Source: Paragyromitra xinjiangensis
Lineage: Eukaryota; Ascomycota; Pezizomycetes; Pezizales; Discinaceae
DNA: 64,000 bases
NCBI GenBank assembly: GCA_038503065.1
Contig: JBCAMK010000001.1
Location: forward strand, 2,356,001 to 2,420,000
Direction of reading: 5' to 3'
Shown here: in pieces, positions 1-10,783 of the stretch
How the letters are laid out: every line of letters begins with the position of its first letter
Position numbering within the stretch: position 1 is the first letter of the stretch
Program-made: the position numbers and the translations under genes
Notes under the pieces: model-generated
The model's database searches: none
Told to the model about the DNA's origin: nothing
What the model saw: only the letters and a program-made list of their open reading frames with translations

Positions 1-563
1 CGTCCTGGATTTGCTTTTTGTTTGATTCGACTCTTTTTAAATGAATCCAATAAAGAGACGACCGCCCTCAATTTACGGAGCCGATGTGGTGTTTCATCTC
101 GTCACGGCTTACTAACGCTCGACCTGGCAGGGACAAGCAGGAATGGACGGGCTAAGGTTAGGTGTCTTCTCCTTCTCTCTTTCTCACGTGTGTTTAGCCT
201 CAGTGCATAACCTTAGCGTAGTCTTCGACGACTGCATCCCGACCGCATCGCATCACAAATATTACCAGACCCTTCCTCCAATCCTTTCCCCTCCCCTCCC
301 TCCCTTCCCTTCAGGCCTAAAGAGGGATCCTGTACCTGGCTTGGAAGATCTTGTCTGTTTCGGCGGATACATGCTTGCCCCTGGAACCCAACATTCAACC
401 GTCCACATAACAACGTCTGCTCCTCGAGCTTAAACATTACGCATCTCATCTCAATACCCGGCTTGTATGTACAGATACATAGACAGATAGAGCGATACAG
501 CAAAACAATAGATATATATCCCCACCAGTAAAACCAACTACTTCTGCGCCCCCCCCCATTAAA
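1..563. other. Upstream intergenic region
   Basis: No gene can be supported here. It is the presumed promoter and leader of the gene starting at 564. A run of nine C lies about 10 bp before that ATG and a pyrimidine-rich tract lies around 275-315. Short open frames on both strands show no coding character. Confidence 0.5.
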
Positions 564-1683
564 ATGGCGCATCCACTCTACGAAGTCTCCGGTCTCGACG
601 ATCCATCTCTTCCTTCCTTCGCCGATGAAGGCCCCTCTATATCCTATGAAGACGACAGCATGCTCATGCCCTCGCCCTCCCACGCACCGGGGTCCAAAGA
701 AGGCGAATCCGCCGGCGGTGGTCTGGGACTCGGTTCACTAGCTGATGAGTTGGCTGGTGCTCTCTACGGTAGTGATGACGAAGAATATGAGGAGGGGGAA
801 GAGGAAGAGGAAGAGGCTGGTGATGAAAGTGGGGCGTTTGCAGAGGCGACAGCAACAAATGAGAAGGAGGATAATTCTGCAAAAAGGGGATCGATGGGCA
901 GGGCGTTGTCAACGAGCGATTATGGTAGTGATTACGGAGATCCGGATGATATGGGGAACGGGATTAGCGTGGGGCTGGAGGATAAGATCAATCAGATTGA
1001 GAAGCTAGCGCTGAGGAGTCGACACACGCTGAAGGAGGAGGAAAACGGGACTGGGGAGCTGGCTGGAGTGATGCCAAGGCTTATGGAAGGGCTGCAGAAC
1101 CTGGCACCACAGAGCAGTATAGAGTCGGGCAGCTCGAGGTTTGCTCTCCCCCTCTATCTATCGGGTACGTTTCACTAACGCACAGACCTACCGCCACAGA
1201 CTGATAACAGCACATGCCGCACTCTCGTTCCATATGATCCAGCAAGCACGATCCCTACGCGACCTAACCTTCAGTATAAACAGCAACTGTCTCCCCGCCG
1301 AAGACACCTCCGATCTGCTCCTCCCGCTTCTTAGCCTTATCCCTCGCCCAGCACCTGAGCCCCTTGTGGAACTCAACAATTTGCAGGCCCTCACCATCTC
1401 GCTCGTCTCACAGCTGTCGTTCCTATCAGACTCGCTGCACATGGCACGACAGTCCAGTATTGCCGCGAACCGGAAACTACGTGTCGCAAGGGAGGCATGT
1501 GCAGACTGGAAACACGAGCTAGAAGCCGTCGAGAAGGCACGACGGTGGATCGAAGACGGGGACTGGGACGAAAGGTGTAGAAGACGGGAGGCAGCAGGCG
1601 TGTGTGCTGAGGTCACGGGTGGGTTTGAGGATGTATGTAGAGGGTTTGAAGAGAGATTAAAGGCGCAAAGTGTATCTGCGTAG
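564..1683 (+). CDS. Conserved fungal protein of unknown function, acidic middle region
   Basis: Two exons, 564-1138 and 1200-1683, give 352 residues. The intron has donor GTTTGC and branch CACTAAC. The first AG lies only about 4 nt after the branch, so I used the next one (1198-1199), which is also the one that keeps frame. Residues 1-190 look disordered: a D/S-rich start, a Glu run near residues 70-85, and a Ser/Gly/Asp-rich stretch. The second half looks helical and conserved, with a PRPAPEPL segment, a long amphipathic helix containing SFLSDSLHMARQ, and a C-terminal element with RRWIEDGDWDER. From memory this resembles uncharacterised Aspergillus proteins, but I cannot name a function. The ATG at 564 is the first in frame. 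Codon choice switches from C-rich to G-rich inside each exon. Confidence 0.75.
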
Positions 1684-2309
1684 TTTAGAAATGTTTTCAT
1701 TAGATGTTTTATTAATATTCTTTTCTTCTTTCTTTTCTTTTTCTTTTCTTTCTCGTAGGGACTGGCATTGGCAAATTAGAGATTCATGGACATTGAGGAA
1801 TTATTGTTGGGGGTGGTACGGTGTTTGTATGGTAGCGTGTTTACATACAATCTCGCTTCTTTTTTGTTTTTTGTTTCTTTTCTATCTCTCTGGGAAGGAT
1901 CTGGCGTGGATAGATATCTTTTTTTTTTGTTTCTTTTTTTGATACATGATTAGACGCACGTACACCATATTGTGTTTTTCTTTTTCCTCACTGCGGAGTT
2001 GGTGGGTAGTTAGAATATAATGAGTGTTTCTGATTATGTTGCTCAAGACGTACGTGTAGTTGTAGGTCTAGTTGGTTGGTGTATGTATATCTGTTTCCAC
2101 GGGTGAGCAACGTATAACTAGATTAAGGATTTCATGGAGAGTGTTATAGGAAACGAGAGTCGTCCCTTAATCAATCGAGTCTTTGCCTCCTAATCCCATA
2201 TTTTATAACATCTGGTTGATACCAGCGAACTAAGTGATATCATGTGTCTAGATAATATATTAAAAAGAATCAAAAAGATCACAGGTTTCCCTGCAAGCTT
2301 TCTTAGCCC
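1684..2309. other. Intergenic, T-rich 3' flank
   Basis: T-rich sequence follows the upstream gene (runs of T near 1920-1940) and probably holds its 3' UTR and termination region. No gene is supported. Confidence 0.5.
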
Positions 2310-2310
2310 A

Positions 2311-2333
2311 GTAGTAGTAGTAGTAGTAGTAGT
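2311..2333. repeat. (GTA)n microsatellite, SINE tail
   Basis: About seven to eight perfect GTA units form the 3' tail of the minus-strand SINE. Confidence 0.85.
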
Positions 2334-2408
2334 ATTCATTTACGTACCCAACCCATCGGGTTATGACGATTTTTAGCCCAGTGTGTGAAGAGCTATCTCC
2401 GCTGGGAG

Positions 2409-2464
2409 GGAACTGAACCTGCATTCCCCCGGCCCCTCTGGGCGATACCATAGCCGTTAAGTTA
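2409..2464 (-). promoter_or_regulatory. Internal Pol III promoter (A and B boxes) of the SINE
   Basis: The B-box matches GGTTCRANTCC at 10 of 11 positions, with the mismatch at the second-to-last T/A-type positions. The A-box is looser. Their 45-nt start-to-start spacing matches tRNA genes. Whether the promoter is active is unknown. Confidence 0.5.
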
Positions 2465-2475
2465 CAATGGCTGAT

Positions 2476-2915
2476 GGTACGATGGTATTAGAAAAGGTCT
2501 TATCCTACTCTTCTACCCCTCTATGACGCATCGGTAAGATTGATCAGTTATACCATCATAAACCAGGGTAACCCCAGTTTCTACATTTTCCTTCGCTTAT
2601 GCATAGATGATTAGAGGTGTATCACTGTGAGGAGTCCTAGGTTAGGTGCAGTCTCTGTTGTCTATTGGTATTCGGGGAAACGATGCTAGGGTATATCCTC
2701 CCCCCAAGACTACCGGTGGGCAATCCTCAATTCTACTTTAGAGGGTAGTCCTCATTGGGGGAGTACGAGGAAGAGTGGTGGTAAAACTACACTACTACAT
2801 CCCGAGTGATCACGCATGAAACTTGGCGCGGCTCCACGACAAGCTTTCGCCAATCCCGAGCTACAAAAAAAAAAAAAAGTCGCACAAAATCACATTGGCC
2901 ACACCAATCCCAAAA
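2476..2915. other. Intergenic, promoter side of QRI7
   Basis: No gene was recognised. There are C and G runs near 2700 and 2757, and a run of A at 2865-2878 directly upstream of QRI7. Confidence 0.5.
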
Positions 2916-4401
2916 ATGGCATCATCTCTTTTCCGTACACGTTCATTCATCACCCGGCGCTTACTACAACACTACACCCCCCAATACCGAAACCTCACCG
3001 TCCTCGCAATTGAAACTTCCTGGTAAAAAAAACCCCCCCAACGTTACTCGTCCTAGCCACCAACATTAATACCATCTTCAACAGCGACGACACCTCCGTC
3101 GCCATCCTACACTCCCCAACACCATCAACCGCGACCCTTCTCGCACACAAAACAGTAACATCTCCCAACCGAATCTATGGCGGTATCCACCCAACCATAT
3201 CCGTCGCATCCCACCGCTCTCACCTCGCCCCATTAATCTCCTCTATCCTCTCCTCCCTCCCGACACACCACAAACCCGACCTTATAGCCGTTACACGGGG
3301 GCCTGGAATGCTTGCGTCTCTTGCGGTGGGTGTGGATACAGCGAAAGGGCTTGCGTTGGCTTGGGGTGTTCCGGTGGTTGGGGTTAACCACATGCAAGCT
3401 CATGCACTGACTCCGCGACTACTATCCGCGCTGGAAGGCGGTGGGGGGGATGGAGTGCAGCCTGGGTTCCCGTTTATGACGTTGTTGGTGTCGGGGGGAC
3501 ATACGATGGTTGTGAAGAGCGCTGGGTTGACGAGTCATAAGATCCTGGCGGAAACGGTGGATATTGCGTTGGGTGATATGGTGGATAAGTGTGCGCGGAC
3601 GATACTGCCTAAAGAGGTGTTGGAGCGGGCGGGAGAGGCGGTGGCTTATGGTGCTGTGTTGGAAGAGTATTGTTTTCCTAGTAGGGATGGGTTGGAGAGT
3701 AGTTTTTATAGATATGATGTTGAGGGTAGTGTGGCGCGGGAGCTGGTGGATAAGGCTGGTGCTGAGATGTGGGGGGATTGGAAGCTACCGAAGCCGTTGA
3801 CTAAGACTAAGGAGGCGAAGAAATCGATGTTGTTTTCGTTTAGTGGGCTTGGGAGTACGTTGGATCGGTATTTTGAAAATAAGGTGAAGGAGGGTGGGGA
3901 GGAGAGTATAACTGAATTGGAAAGGAGGGAGTTGGGGAGGATGGTCATGATGTTGGCGTTTGAGCATGTTGCCAGTAGAGTGGTAATGGGGTTAGACAGT
4001 CTTGATAGTGATGAAAGGCGGGCAGTTAAAAGCCTAGTTGTCAGTGGTGGGGTTGCTGCAAACAAGTTCCTGAAGCATTTGTAGGATTCTATGTCTACCC
4101 CGAGGAGTAGGAAGAAGGCTGATAAGGTGATAGGTTAAAGAGGTATTTGGAGGAGAAGGGCTATCCGGATATACAGCTGATTGTGCCACCACAGAAGTAC
4201 TGTACAGACAATGCTGCGATGATTGCGTGGGCTGGATTGGAAATGTATAGAGCTGGTTGGGAGACAGATATAAAGGCACTGCCGATCAGGAAATGGAGTT
4301 TGGACAACGATATCCACGTCCAGGGAGAGGAAGAAGCAGCTAATGAACATGGCACTGGTGGGGTTTTGGGGGCTGCACATTGGAAAAAGAGGGATGTGTG
4401 A
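2916..4401 (+). CDS. QRI7: Mitochondrial tRNA N6-threonylcarbamoyladenosine synthase (Kae1/TsaD/Qri7 family)
   Basis: Three exons (2916-3022, 3085-4080, 4134-4401) give 456 residues. The family transfers threonylcarbamoyl to A37 of ANN-decoding tRNAs, and the Qri7 branch acts alone in mitochondria. Seen in the sequence: a basic N-terminus (MASSLFRTRSF) fitting a mitochondrial presequence; AIETSCDDTS at residues 31-40, restored across intron 1; RGPGML; the metal-binding motif HMQAH at residues 138-142; SGGHTM; SGGVAAN; and a C-terminal CTDNAAMIAW. Intron 2 ends at GATAG (4131-4133); the nearer TTAAAG acceptor would break the frame. Introns are 62 and 53 bp. Length is somewhat above the yeast protein (about 407). 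Codons are C-ending up to about 3290 and strongly G/T-ending afterwards. It is convergent with the Myb-like gene, 201 bp away. Confidence 0.93.
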
Positions 4402-4602
4402 AATTCATTAAATTATTCAGTAATAAAGGTAGGAGTAAGCTCGGAGGTTGAACGCTAAGGAGAACATGCAGGATTTGTAAATATATTCGTGATTAGAGTA
4501 ATTCCCAAAGAGGTAACCGCACAGATACCAATATCATCGATGGTTTAGGTATTTCCTCTCTTCCAGCCCATTCATAAATACGCAAAACACCCCCTCTTCA
4601 CT

Positions 4603-5458
4603 TCAGAACTCAGCATCTCCGATCGTACATTCACCTTCGCGGGAATATCCAGGAACTTCATCATCCAATTCATCACCACCGTCTCGTGACATATCTTCAG
4701 TATCGCCATCACGATCGATTGTCGATTCTTCTTTTACCACTCCCTTACGACGCCTGGGAGGCCTAACTAGTGGGATAGCATTGTCATTTTCTAGTAGTTT
4801 TTGAACATCCACTTTAGCTTCGAAGGTGCTCGAACGGGGTGATGGTGGCAGCAGCTCCGAATTTATCTGTGACCCCAGAGATAAGTCTCGCCGAGCCATA
4901 CCCTCTGGAGCAGCACCCATTGTTGAATCTTGTTGAAACTCCAAAGGAGGAAATGGAAGATTCACCCTCTTCCCTTTCTCCAGCAGAGTCTTGAACCCCA
5001 ACTCCAGACACTACCGACCAATACATTAGTGACCTACCTAAACCCATGTTAAAGACACATCATACCTTTTTCTCAACCTGCCGCCATTCCAGCTTCATAT
5101 TCCCCGCAATCATCTTAAAGAACCCAACCTTCGCATTCACAAACTCCACTGCCAAATCTCTCACCTTAAGCTCATCCCACTCGACCTCCGCATGCGTCAC
5201 GAGTCTTGCGTGACGTTTCCGACACGCATTCGACGTCTTCCCTGGAAATAGTGGTGAGATATCGACCCACTTCTTCCCCGAAGACTTTGTGCGGAGCAGT
5301 AGTTCATCGTCCGTCGTTGACCAGGCCGCTGTCGGTACGCTGGTGGGTGATTGTGCGCGGAGAGCTCGCATGTACGGTTTTGACGGGAAGTGAGAAGAAC
5401 TTTTTGTGGCCTTTTTTGCTTTTTTATCTTTGTTCTTGGGTGTTTCTGATTTAGGCAT
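4603..5458 (-). CDS. Myb/SANT-like DNA-binding protein
   Basis: Two exons on the minus strand (5458-5066 and 5010-4603) give 266 residues. The intron is 55 bp (GTATGA...TAG). The N-terminus is Lys-rich (residues 3-20). A Myb-like repeat spans about residues 44-88, with Trp46 and Trp64 as core tryptophans and a Lys/Arg-rich recognition segment (SNACRKRHARL). A helical segment (92-145) follows, containing VEWDELKVRDLAVEF. The rest is disordered with a PRRRKG basic patch. Many single-repeat Myb proteins of this form occur in filamentous fungi, mostly uncharacterised, so a target or process cannot be assigned. The ATG at 5458 is chosen because residues upstream of it look unconserved. It lies tail-to-tail with QRI7. 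Confidence 0.82.
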
Positions 5459-7640
5459 GGTTGGTTTAGGGATGGTGAAGAAAGTAAGATGGAGGTTGGG
5501 GTCTCTGGGGTGGAATTTGAGGGAATGGTTTAAGCTGTTATACCGAAGGGGTGTTTGCTTCCTGAGGGTGCGAGAATGAAGGACAACGTAGGTTAGGTGC
5601 TGGATCCCGCAGGAAAAGATAGTGGCTGCTCTGGATAGGTCGTCACAGCTGGTGCAAATATTCACAGATGCATTTCCCAAGGCAAGCTCACGAGAGACTA
5701 ATATTTTCGAGCGAATATGATCATTGCTCAGAAATTGTATATCGCATCACATCTCCTGCTAGATGTTGCCTTAGAAAAATGACCCCACTGATCGGCTATG
5801 ACTCTTTCACTAGTAAGCCTTGTTTTTATCACCAGCCTCCCTTCATATGGAACAGCAGATTTGGTGCACGCAGCAAACACTGCGGAGCTCATATCGTCTT
5901 AGCTGCACGGTTTCCTGCAGGCGACACCTGGCCCGGCCGTATTTGGCACACTGCGCACTCTCAGCGCACATGATTAGTAGCTTTGTGTGGGCCTTTGGAA
6001 TAGCATGAGGTCGTACCTATATGTCGTGACTTAATGGATGGTTTGCTTATGGTTTGATAGGCGTATCAGATTGGCGTTTTAGATTTGAGTCCGAGCGCCA
6101 AGAAAAGGTACGTGAGTTGTATTTATTAAGGGTTTGCAAAATCAGCAGAGCAGTAAGAGGTGGTCACCTGTCTAGAACGTGACGTGCTTTTCAGCTTTGA
6201 TACCAAAGTCATGTAGGATCACTCGGTTAGCATAAAGTAGGATTCTGGAACGCTCTCGGGCGAAACGCAGTTGTGTGGCACGGATTTATGGAGAGAGGAG
6301 TAATTAATGCGGCAAATACGTCTCTCGTGAGATGCACGGTCAATTCCGGGGTTTATATTTCCTCTATGCCTGCTATGGTAAAGGACCCTTCATTTTGGGG
6401 CCGACCAAGTCAGACGCCGAAGAGTATAGGGCTTGAGGTGGAGGTTATTCAAATTAGCCGCATGTAATCATCAAATCTCCCCACCACATTTCAGCCTTTG
6501 AAACTGGGGATGGTGGAGAGAGGTGATATCATACTTCCACACATGCCGAATCACTATTCTATGTGGAGTAGATTCTCGTATCCGGCTTATAAGAATTCTG
6601 CCGTAGACGAATCAGGATAGAAAAGCGAGTCTTTCGCGCAGTTGGTTTCATCAAAGTTAAGATGCTCGTTATCAAATCTCGATAGCTAGTGCTGACCGTC
6701 AACCTGTTACTCATGTGGTGAAGGTGGCTTTTCGAGAAGATTTCTGTGCGGTAGATCAAACCTGACATTAGAATCTCCCGCGCTGATACGCGTTGGCATG
6801 AAAGGGGCTAAACCGTTGGGATTCGCCTCAAGTTGCTCTTATTTTGAGCCCCAAGTCTCAAGAATTTCTGAGAACTGCTATGGAAGATGCTAATTCTCGC
6901 CGCACTCTCGCACTTAGTAAGGCTGAGTATTGAAGAACAGGCGCTTGATCAGGCGAGTGCTGTTCCATGATTTCACCTCCGAGACACAGATCTGAGGGCA
7001 ACGACAACACTGTAGAATTAGAGATTGTCGAAACTACTGTCGTTCCAGAAGTATCTGATACGCGTCTGTAGAGCGCTCAAGGGGTTCTGTTGTTTGTTTT
7101 TCTGGTGTTTTTTATTTTCCGTCGACGTGTCATAGAAGGCCAGGGGAGGATTATTTCGAGCCTCAACGGTCGCCAAGGATGCTTTGCGTAACGTTACAGG
7201 TTAAAATTAGTGTGCAAGACAAAAAAAGCAATCCGGAAATTAACACAGACCAACACAACCAATAATTGCGCACTGAAGCGAGCCATGTCTGCCCCTGTTT
7301 GATCCACAGACGGTGAGGCGAAAAATGGAGCCATGGTAAACAGCGATAGATCAGGCTACTTCTCCCATATCGATGTATCATATCGGCTAGAATAGTACGG
7401 TAAGGTACTTCTATCAACCGTACCCTAACTTGGGCCGCGGCGCTTCGCGTCAACTAGATCTCGCTAATAGCCAGCGACATGCAGCTGAAATGATTCGAAA
7501 CTTAGGACGTTGGCCACCCAATCACCAAAATAGGTTTCACCCCACAAACCGCCCCCCATTATAGGCTGCAGTAATGAAATGACGCGCTGCCAGCCCAAGA
7601 CCATAGAAATCGTCGACAAAGGGGTTGGTTGGTACGTAGA
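5459..7640. other. Intergenic region, no gene seen
   Basis: About 2.2 kb with short open frames only and no recognisable domain. It separates the head of the Myb-like gene from the nucleotidyltransferase-like gene. Confidence 0.5.
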
Positions 7641-7645
7641 GTCGA

Positions 7646-7654
7646 TATATAAAA
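7646..7654 (+). promoter_or_regulatory. Candidate TATA box for the 8238 gene
   Basis: TATATAAAA is followed by a long pyrimidine-rich stretch that runs almost to the ATG at 8238. TATA plus a CT-rich leader is common at strong fungal promoters. If the TATA is used, the 5' UTR would be about 550 nt or contain an unseen intron. Confidence 0.4.
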
Positions 7655-8237
7655 TTGAACTTCATCTCCCTTTGTATTTTGTTCAGCAGCAAACGGCAAC
7701 TGTTAATTTCCCACTTTCGTTTCCCCTCCCCCTCCCCTTAGTGCCGTTCTTTCAGCTGAAGTTGTAATACTGGTGATTCCTTTTTTTCGTTCTTTGTTTA
7801 TTTATTATTTTATTGATTAGCCAACGATTTTTCTATTTTTCTATTTTTCTTTCTCTTCATCTGTCTTCGGCCTTATATATTCCTTTCATTATCCTTCCTT
7901 CGATTGGTTTGGATTATCGTGCCTGGCTGCGCGTTCTATACTTTCTTTAATCACTACTTTCTTTTTATTTTTATCTTCACAATCGCGATATTGTTAATCG
8001 ATCGACAATCCGATATACCAGCAATATCATCACCGCTATTCAGCATATTTTTCCTCTAGTCTCTTTATTTTCTTTTCTCAGAATTCAGTGTTTTCCTTCG
8101 ATTCGAATAGCCCTTGCTAGTGTCACCTTAACTTTATTTTTATCTCTATCTATCAAAAGTCGATCTTGGATACGATATATCTATCATACCTAATTATCGC
8201 CACAAAAAAAGTTTTTATACCTCACCAATCGATAATA

Positions 8238-8927
8238 ATGCGTCAATCAACACTAAACGACGCCGCACTTGCGCTCTCCAGGATCCTCTCCTTCTACAAG
8301 ATCAAGCACGGCTACTTTGGCGGGTGGTCAGTTCTCGCCACGGGAGCCACCTACCGCGAATCGAAAGACCTCGACGTCCTCGTCGCTGCCTCGAAATCCA
8401 CCATCGTCTCTGTACTCTCTCGGAAGCGAGGTTGGCTGGAGATTCCTCAATGCCGCGAAGACTATGTTGCGTTTTTCTGGAACGACTCTGAGTTTGATCC
8501 TGAAGGCAGCCGTGGGATGGTTCTGGTCGAGATGTTTTTCGGTCAGCATCGGGATGGGTTTCCGATGGTGAAGAATCAGGTTCTTAGTGGGCCGAGGATG
8601 GGGACTTCATATGTTCCGATACTTTCGGAGGAGTTCTTGTTTAGAGGGAAGCTCAATGCTTGTGCTTCTAGGACTAAGAGTAGTGATGCGGCGGATGTGG
8701 ACTACTTGGTGAAGAACTATGGGAAGGAGTTGAAGATGGCGGCAAAGAGTGTGGATAAGAAGACGGTTGGTATGGCGATTAGGAGACATCCGGAGTTGAG
8801 GAAGATCCTAGGGGATTTGGGTGTGAGGACAAGAGGTGCGGTTTGGGGGGTTAGAAAAGCACGGTTGGATGGACAGGTTCAACCCCAGATGTGGGATGTG
8901 CAGAGGGGGCTTGGCATCTCTGTGTAG
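8238..8927 (+). CDS. Nucleotidyltransferase-fold protein (fungal, uncharacterised)
   Basis: A single exon of 229 residues. The N-terminal third carries a minimal nucleotidyltransferase signature: a GG motif (GGW, residues 28-30) followed by KDLDVLV (43-49), with Asp44 and Asp46 as the expected metal-binding DxD pair. A later VLVEMFF could give the third acidic residue. The arrangement resembles the small MNT/AbiEii-like branch more than poly(A) polymerases. The C-terminal half is basic and helical (DYLVKNYGKELK, then a run ending in GAVWGVRKARLDG). Substrate and pathway are unknown. The start is the ATG at 8238; an in-frame extension upstream lacks an ATG. Codons go from C-ending to G-ending near 8480. 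Confidence 0.8.
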   Translation: MRQSTLNDAALALSRILSFYKIKHGYFGGWSVLATGATYRESKDLDVLVAASKSTIVSVLSRKRGWLEIPQCREDYVAFFWNDSEFDPEGSRGMVLVEMFFGQHRDGFPMVKNQVLSGPRMGTSYVPILSEEFLFRGKLNACASRTKSSDAADVDYLVKNYGKELKMAAKSVDKKTVGMAIRRHPELRKILGDLGVRTRGAVWGVRKARLDGQVQPQMWDVQRGLGISV

Positions 8928-9477
8928 CTTTTTCTTTCATAGTTGTACTGTACTTCAATTGGGGGGGTTAATGGTAGACGCACAAAAGATGTGTTAAATG
9001 AGGGCAAACGGTCTTGGTATGGGAAAAGGTTGCATTTATAGGGTTATTTGTTTTTAGCGTTGCATTCTGGCGATCTTTCATTTGTGGGCTTGTATTCTCG
9101 TGGTTGGTGGGGTTTTATTAGTACATGTAGTTCGTTAATTGAAGTCACGCAATTAAAGTTACTTTGTCACTTCCCGTCACTCTCATGAAGATCAGGGAAC
9201 TCTCAACCTGAAGAGAGATATCAATGCGATGCCATAATTATAGCCTTTGAAATTCCTAATAGATTAACGCGCTCTATCATCGGTTATTTTGGGGCGGCGG
9301 ACCCCTAAGACCCCTGCCTAGATCAGAATGGAGTGGGAATTGGAGCCCCAAGGCATAGCTCCCCCACCTCCACAGTAACACCCCTCTCTGAATACTTTAT
9401 ACCTCTATACCTTCCACACCTGCCCGCCAACTCAAAACTCACGTTATCTCCACAATACCATATTTTGTACAAACACC
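8928..9477. other. Intergenic, between two plus-strand genes
   Basis: Holds the 3' flank of the nucleotidyltransferase-like gene and the promoter of the phosphoesterase gene. The last 120 bp before 9478 are C/T/A-rich with almost no G on the coding strand. One TACATGTA palindrome lies at 9122. No gene is supported. Confidence 0.5.
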
Positions 9478-10404
9478 ATGGTCCGCCGTCTTACCCTCTC
9501 CTCCCTTCCTAAAGCTCTCAGCGACCGTATATTCTCACCAACCTTCTTCGCATCAACCCCCAAGCTCCCCCCCGCGACAGGTCCCAAAACAAACTTCCAA
9601 GTAATGTCCGATCTACACCTCGAATTCTCTACCCCAACCGAAACCAACCTAGACCAATATCTCCATTTTGAGATCCCACGGAAGGCGCCATATCTAATAC
9701 TCGCAGGCGACATAGGTCTTCTAGTCCCACACTACACCCGGTACCTCTCGTTTCTCCGTCGCCAGACCGAAGCCTTCGAGCACGTTTTTCTTGTTCTTGG
9801 AAACCACGAGTTCTACCGATCTTCCAGAGTTGAGGGTCTCCTCGCCGCTGAAAAAATGCAGGAGGAGCTGAAAGGCCGATTAACCGTGTTGAATCGGAAG
9901 CGGGTGGATCTTGCTGGTGGTGTAACGGTCTTGGGTGCTACGCTACACTCTATGATCGAGAAAGACAATAGAGAGCAGATCGAGCGGTGTGTAAGCGATT
10001 TCCGGGTCATTGACGACTGGGCTGTCGAAGACCATAATCGAGAACATGAGCTTGATAAGGAGTGGCTAGAAAAAGAGCTTGCTGCGATCGACGCAGAAGA
10101 AGCAACAGGGGTAGAAAAGAGAGTGGTGATAGTAACACATCACGCTCCGAGCTTCTCGGGGACGAGTGCACCGGAACATGAAGGTTCTGCGTTAGGTTCT
10201 GCATTCTGTACGGAATTGCTGAAAGGCGTAGAAAAGCGGTGGCGGGGAGCGGAGTTGGTGAGGTTGTGGGTGTTTGGACATACACATTTTTCTGCGGATT
10301 TTTCCACGAGAGGTGGTATTAGGGTTGTAGCGAACCAGAAAGGATATTTTAATGATAAGATATCGTTAGGGAAGTTCGATGTGGAGATGGTTGTAGGGGT
10401 TTAA
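9478..10404 (+). CDS. Calcineurin-like metallophosphoesterase
   Basis: A single exon of 308 residues with all five blocks of the dimetal phosphoesterase fold in order: SDLHLEF (44-50, Asp45 and His47), AGDIG (76-80, Asp78), GNHE (108-111), THHAPSF (220-226) and GHTH (267-270). These ligate two metals (commonly Fe, Mn or Zn) in hydrolysis of phosphoesters. The family spans protein phosphatases, nucleotide phosphodiesterases and nucleases. Presence of all ligands predicts an active enzyme, but the substrate cannot be told. Residues 1-38 precede the fold and contain a basic, hydroxylated stretch; there is no clear signal peptide. The ATG at 9478 is the first. The coding strand is C-rich up to about 9790, then G-rich. 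Confidence 0.93.
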   Translation: MVRRLTLSSLPKALSDRIFSPTFFASTPKLPPATGPKTNFQVMSDLHLEFSTPTETNLDQYLHFEIPRKAPYLILAGDIGLLVPHYTRYLSFLRRQTEAFEHVFLVLGNHEFYRSSRVEGLLAAEKMQEELKGRLTVLNRKRVDLAGGVTVLGATLHSMIEKDNREQIERCVSDFRVIDDWAVEDHNREHELDKEWLEKELAAIDAEEATGVEKRVVIVTHHAPSFSGTSAPEHEGSALGSAFCTELLKGVEKRWRGAELVRLWVFGHTHFSADFSTRGGIRVVANQKGYFNDKISLGKFDVEMVVGV

Positions 10405-10480
10405 GAGGTAAATTTCTGGAGGGGTAATGTTTTTCTAGCTTTGGATATGGTGGGGTAAGGTGGGGCGAAATCATGGGAAA

Positions 10481-10783
10481 ATGAAGTCATTCGTAGTCTT
10501 GGGGTCGTTGTTCTTATTAGTAGCGGTTTCCCTTAATAAGGAATTGGAGGTAGTTGCAGCCCGGCCAATGCAAGCACGTTCCAGAGCAGGCTACGATACC
10601 GGGTTAAGTGGCCATTTCAAGAAAGAAAAGTCTTCTAAGAACAGGGTTAGCCCAATCATTGGACCTGAATCAAGACGGCATGTATCTCACATAAGCTCGA
10701 ATGATGACTTTTGGAACAGACCTGTACCTGGTTATCGGTACCCGCAGTTTCAGGCTAGGTCAGAAAATAAAATATTATCGTGA
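10481..10783 (+). CDS. Possible small secreted protein
   Basis: A single open frame of 100 residues. The N-terminus looks like a signal peptide: Lys2, a hydrophobic core FVVLGSLFLLVAVSL, and a plausible cleavage site after VVAA (about residue 27). The rest is basic and hydrophilic, with a Lys-rich patch (FKKEK), a possible dibasic site (ESRR), no cysteine and no recognised domain. It lies only 76 bp after the phosphoesterase stop codon, so it could be a chance frame in that gene's 3' UTR. A MITE starts 218 bp downstream, a setting typical of fungal effector-like genes, but that is inference. Confidence 0.35.
   Translation: MKSFVVLGSLFLLVAVSLNKELEVVAARPMQARSRAGYDTGLSGHFKKEKSSKNRVSPIIGPESRRHVSHISSNDDFWNRPVPGYRYPQFQARSENKILS

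Larger units (their letters stand above)
2310..2475 (-). mobile_element. tRNA-derived SINE with (ACT)n tail
   Basis: Read on the minus strand, the element starts with a tRNA-like head. An A-box-like TAACTTAACGG lies at 2464-2454. A B-box GGTTCAGTTCC lies at 2419-2409, 45 nt downstream, which is tRNA spacing. An unrelated body follows, ending in TTGGGTACGTAAATGAAT and then an (ACT)n tail that reads (GTA)n on the plus strand at 2311-2333. The same 3' end occurs at 59167-59207, which supports a dispersed retroelement family. The acceptor-stem pairing of a real tRNA is not evident. No clear target duplication was found, so both ends are approximate. Confidence 0.6.
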
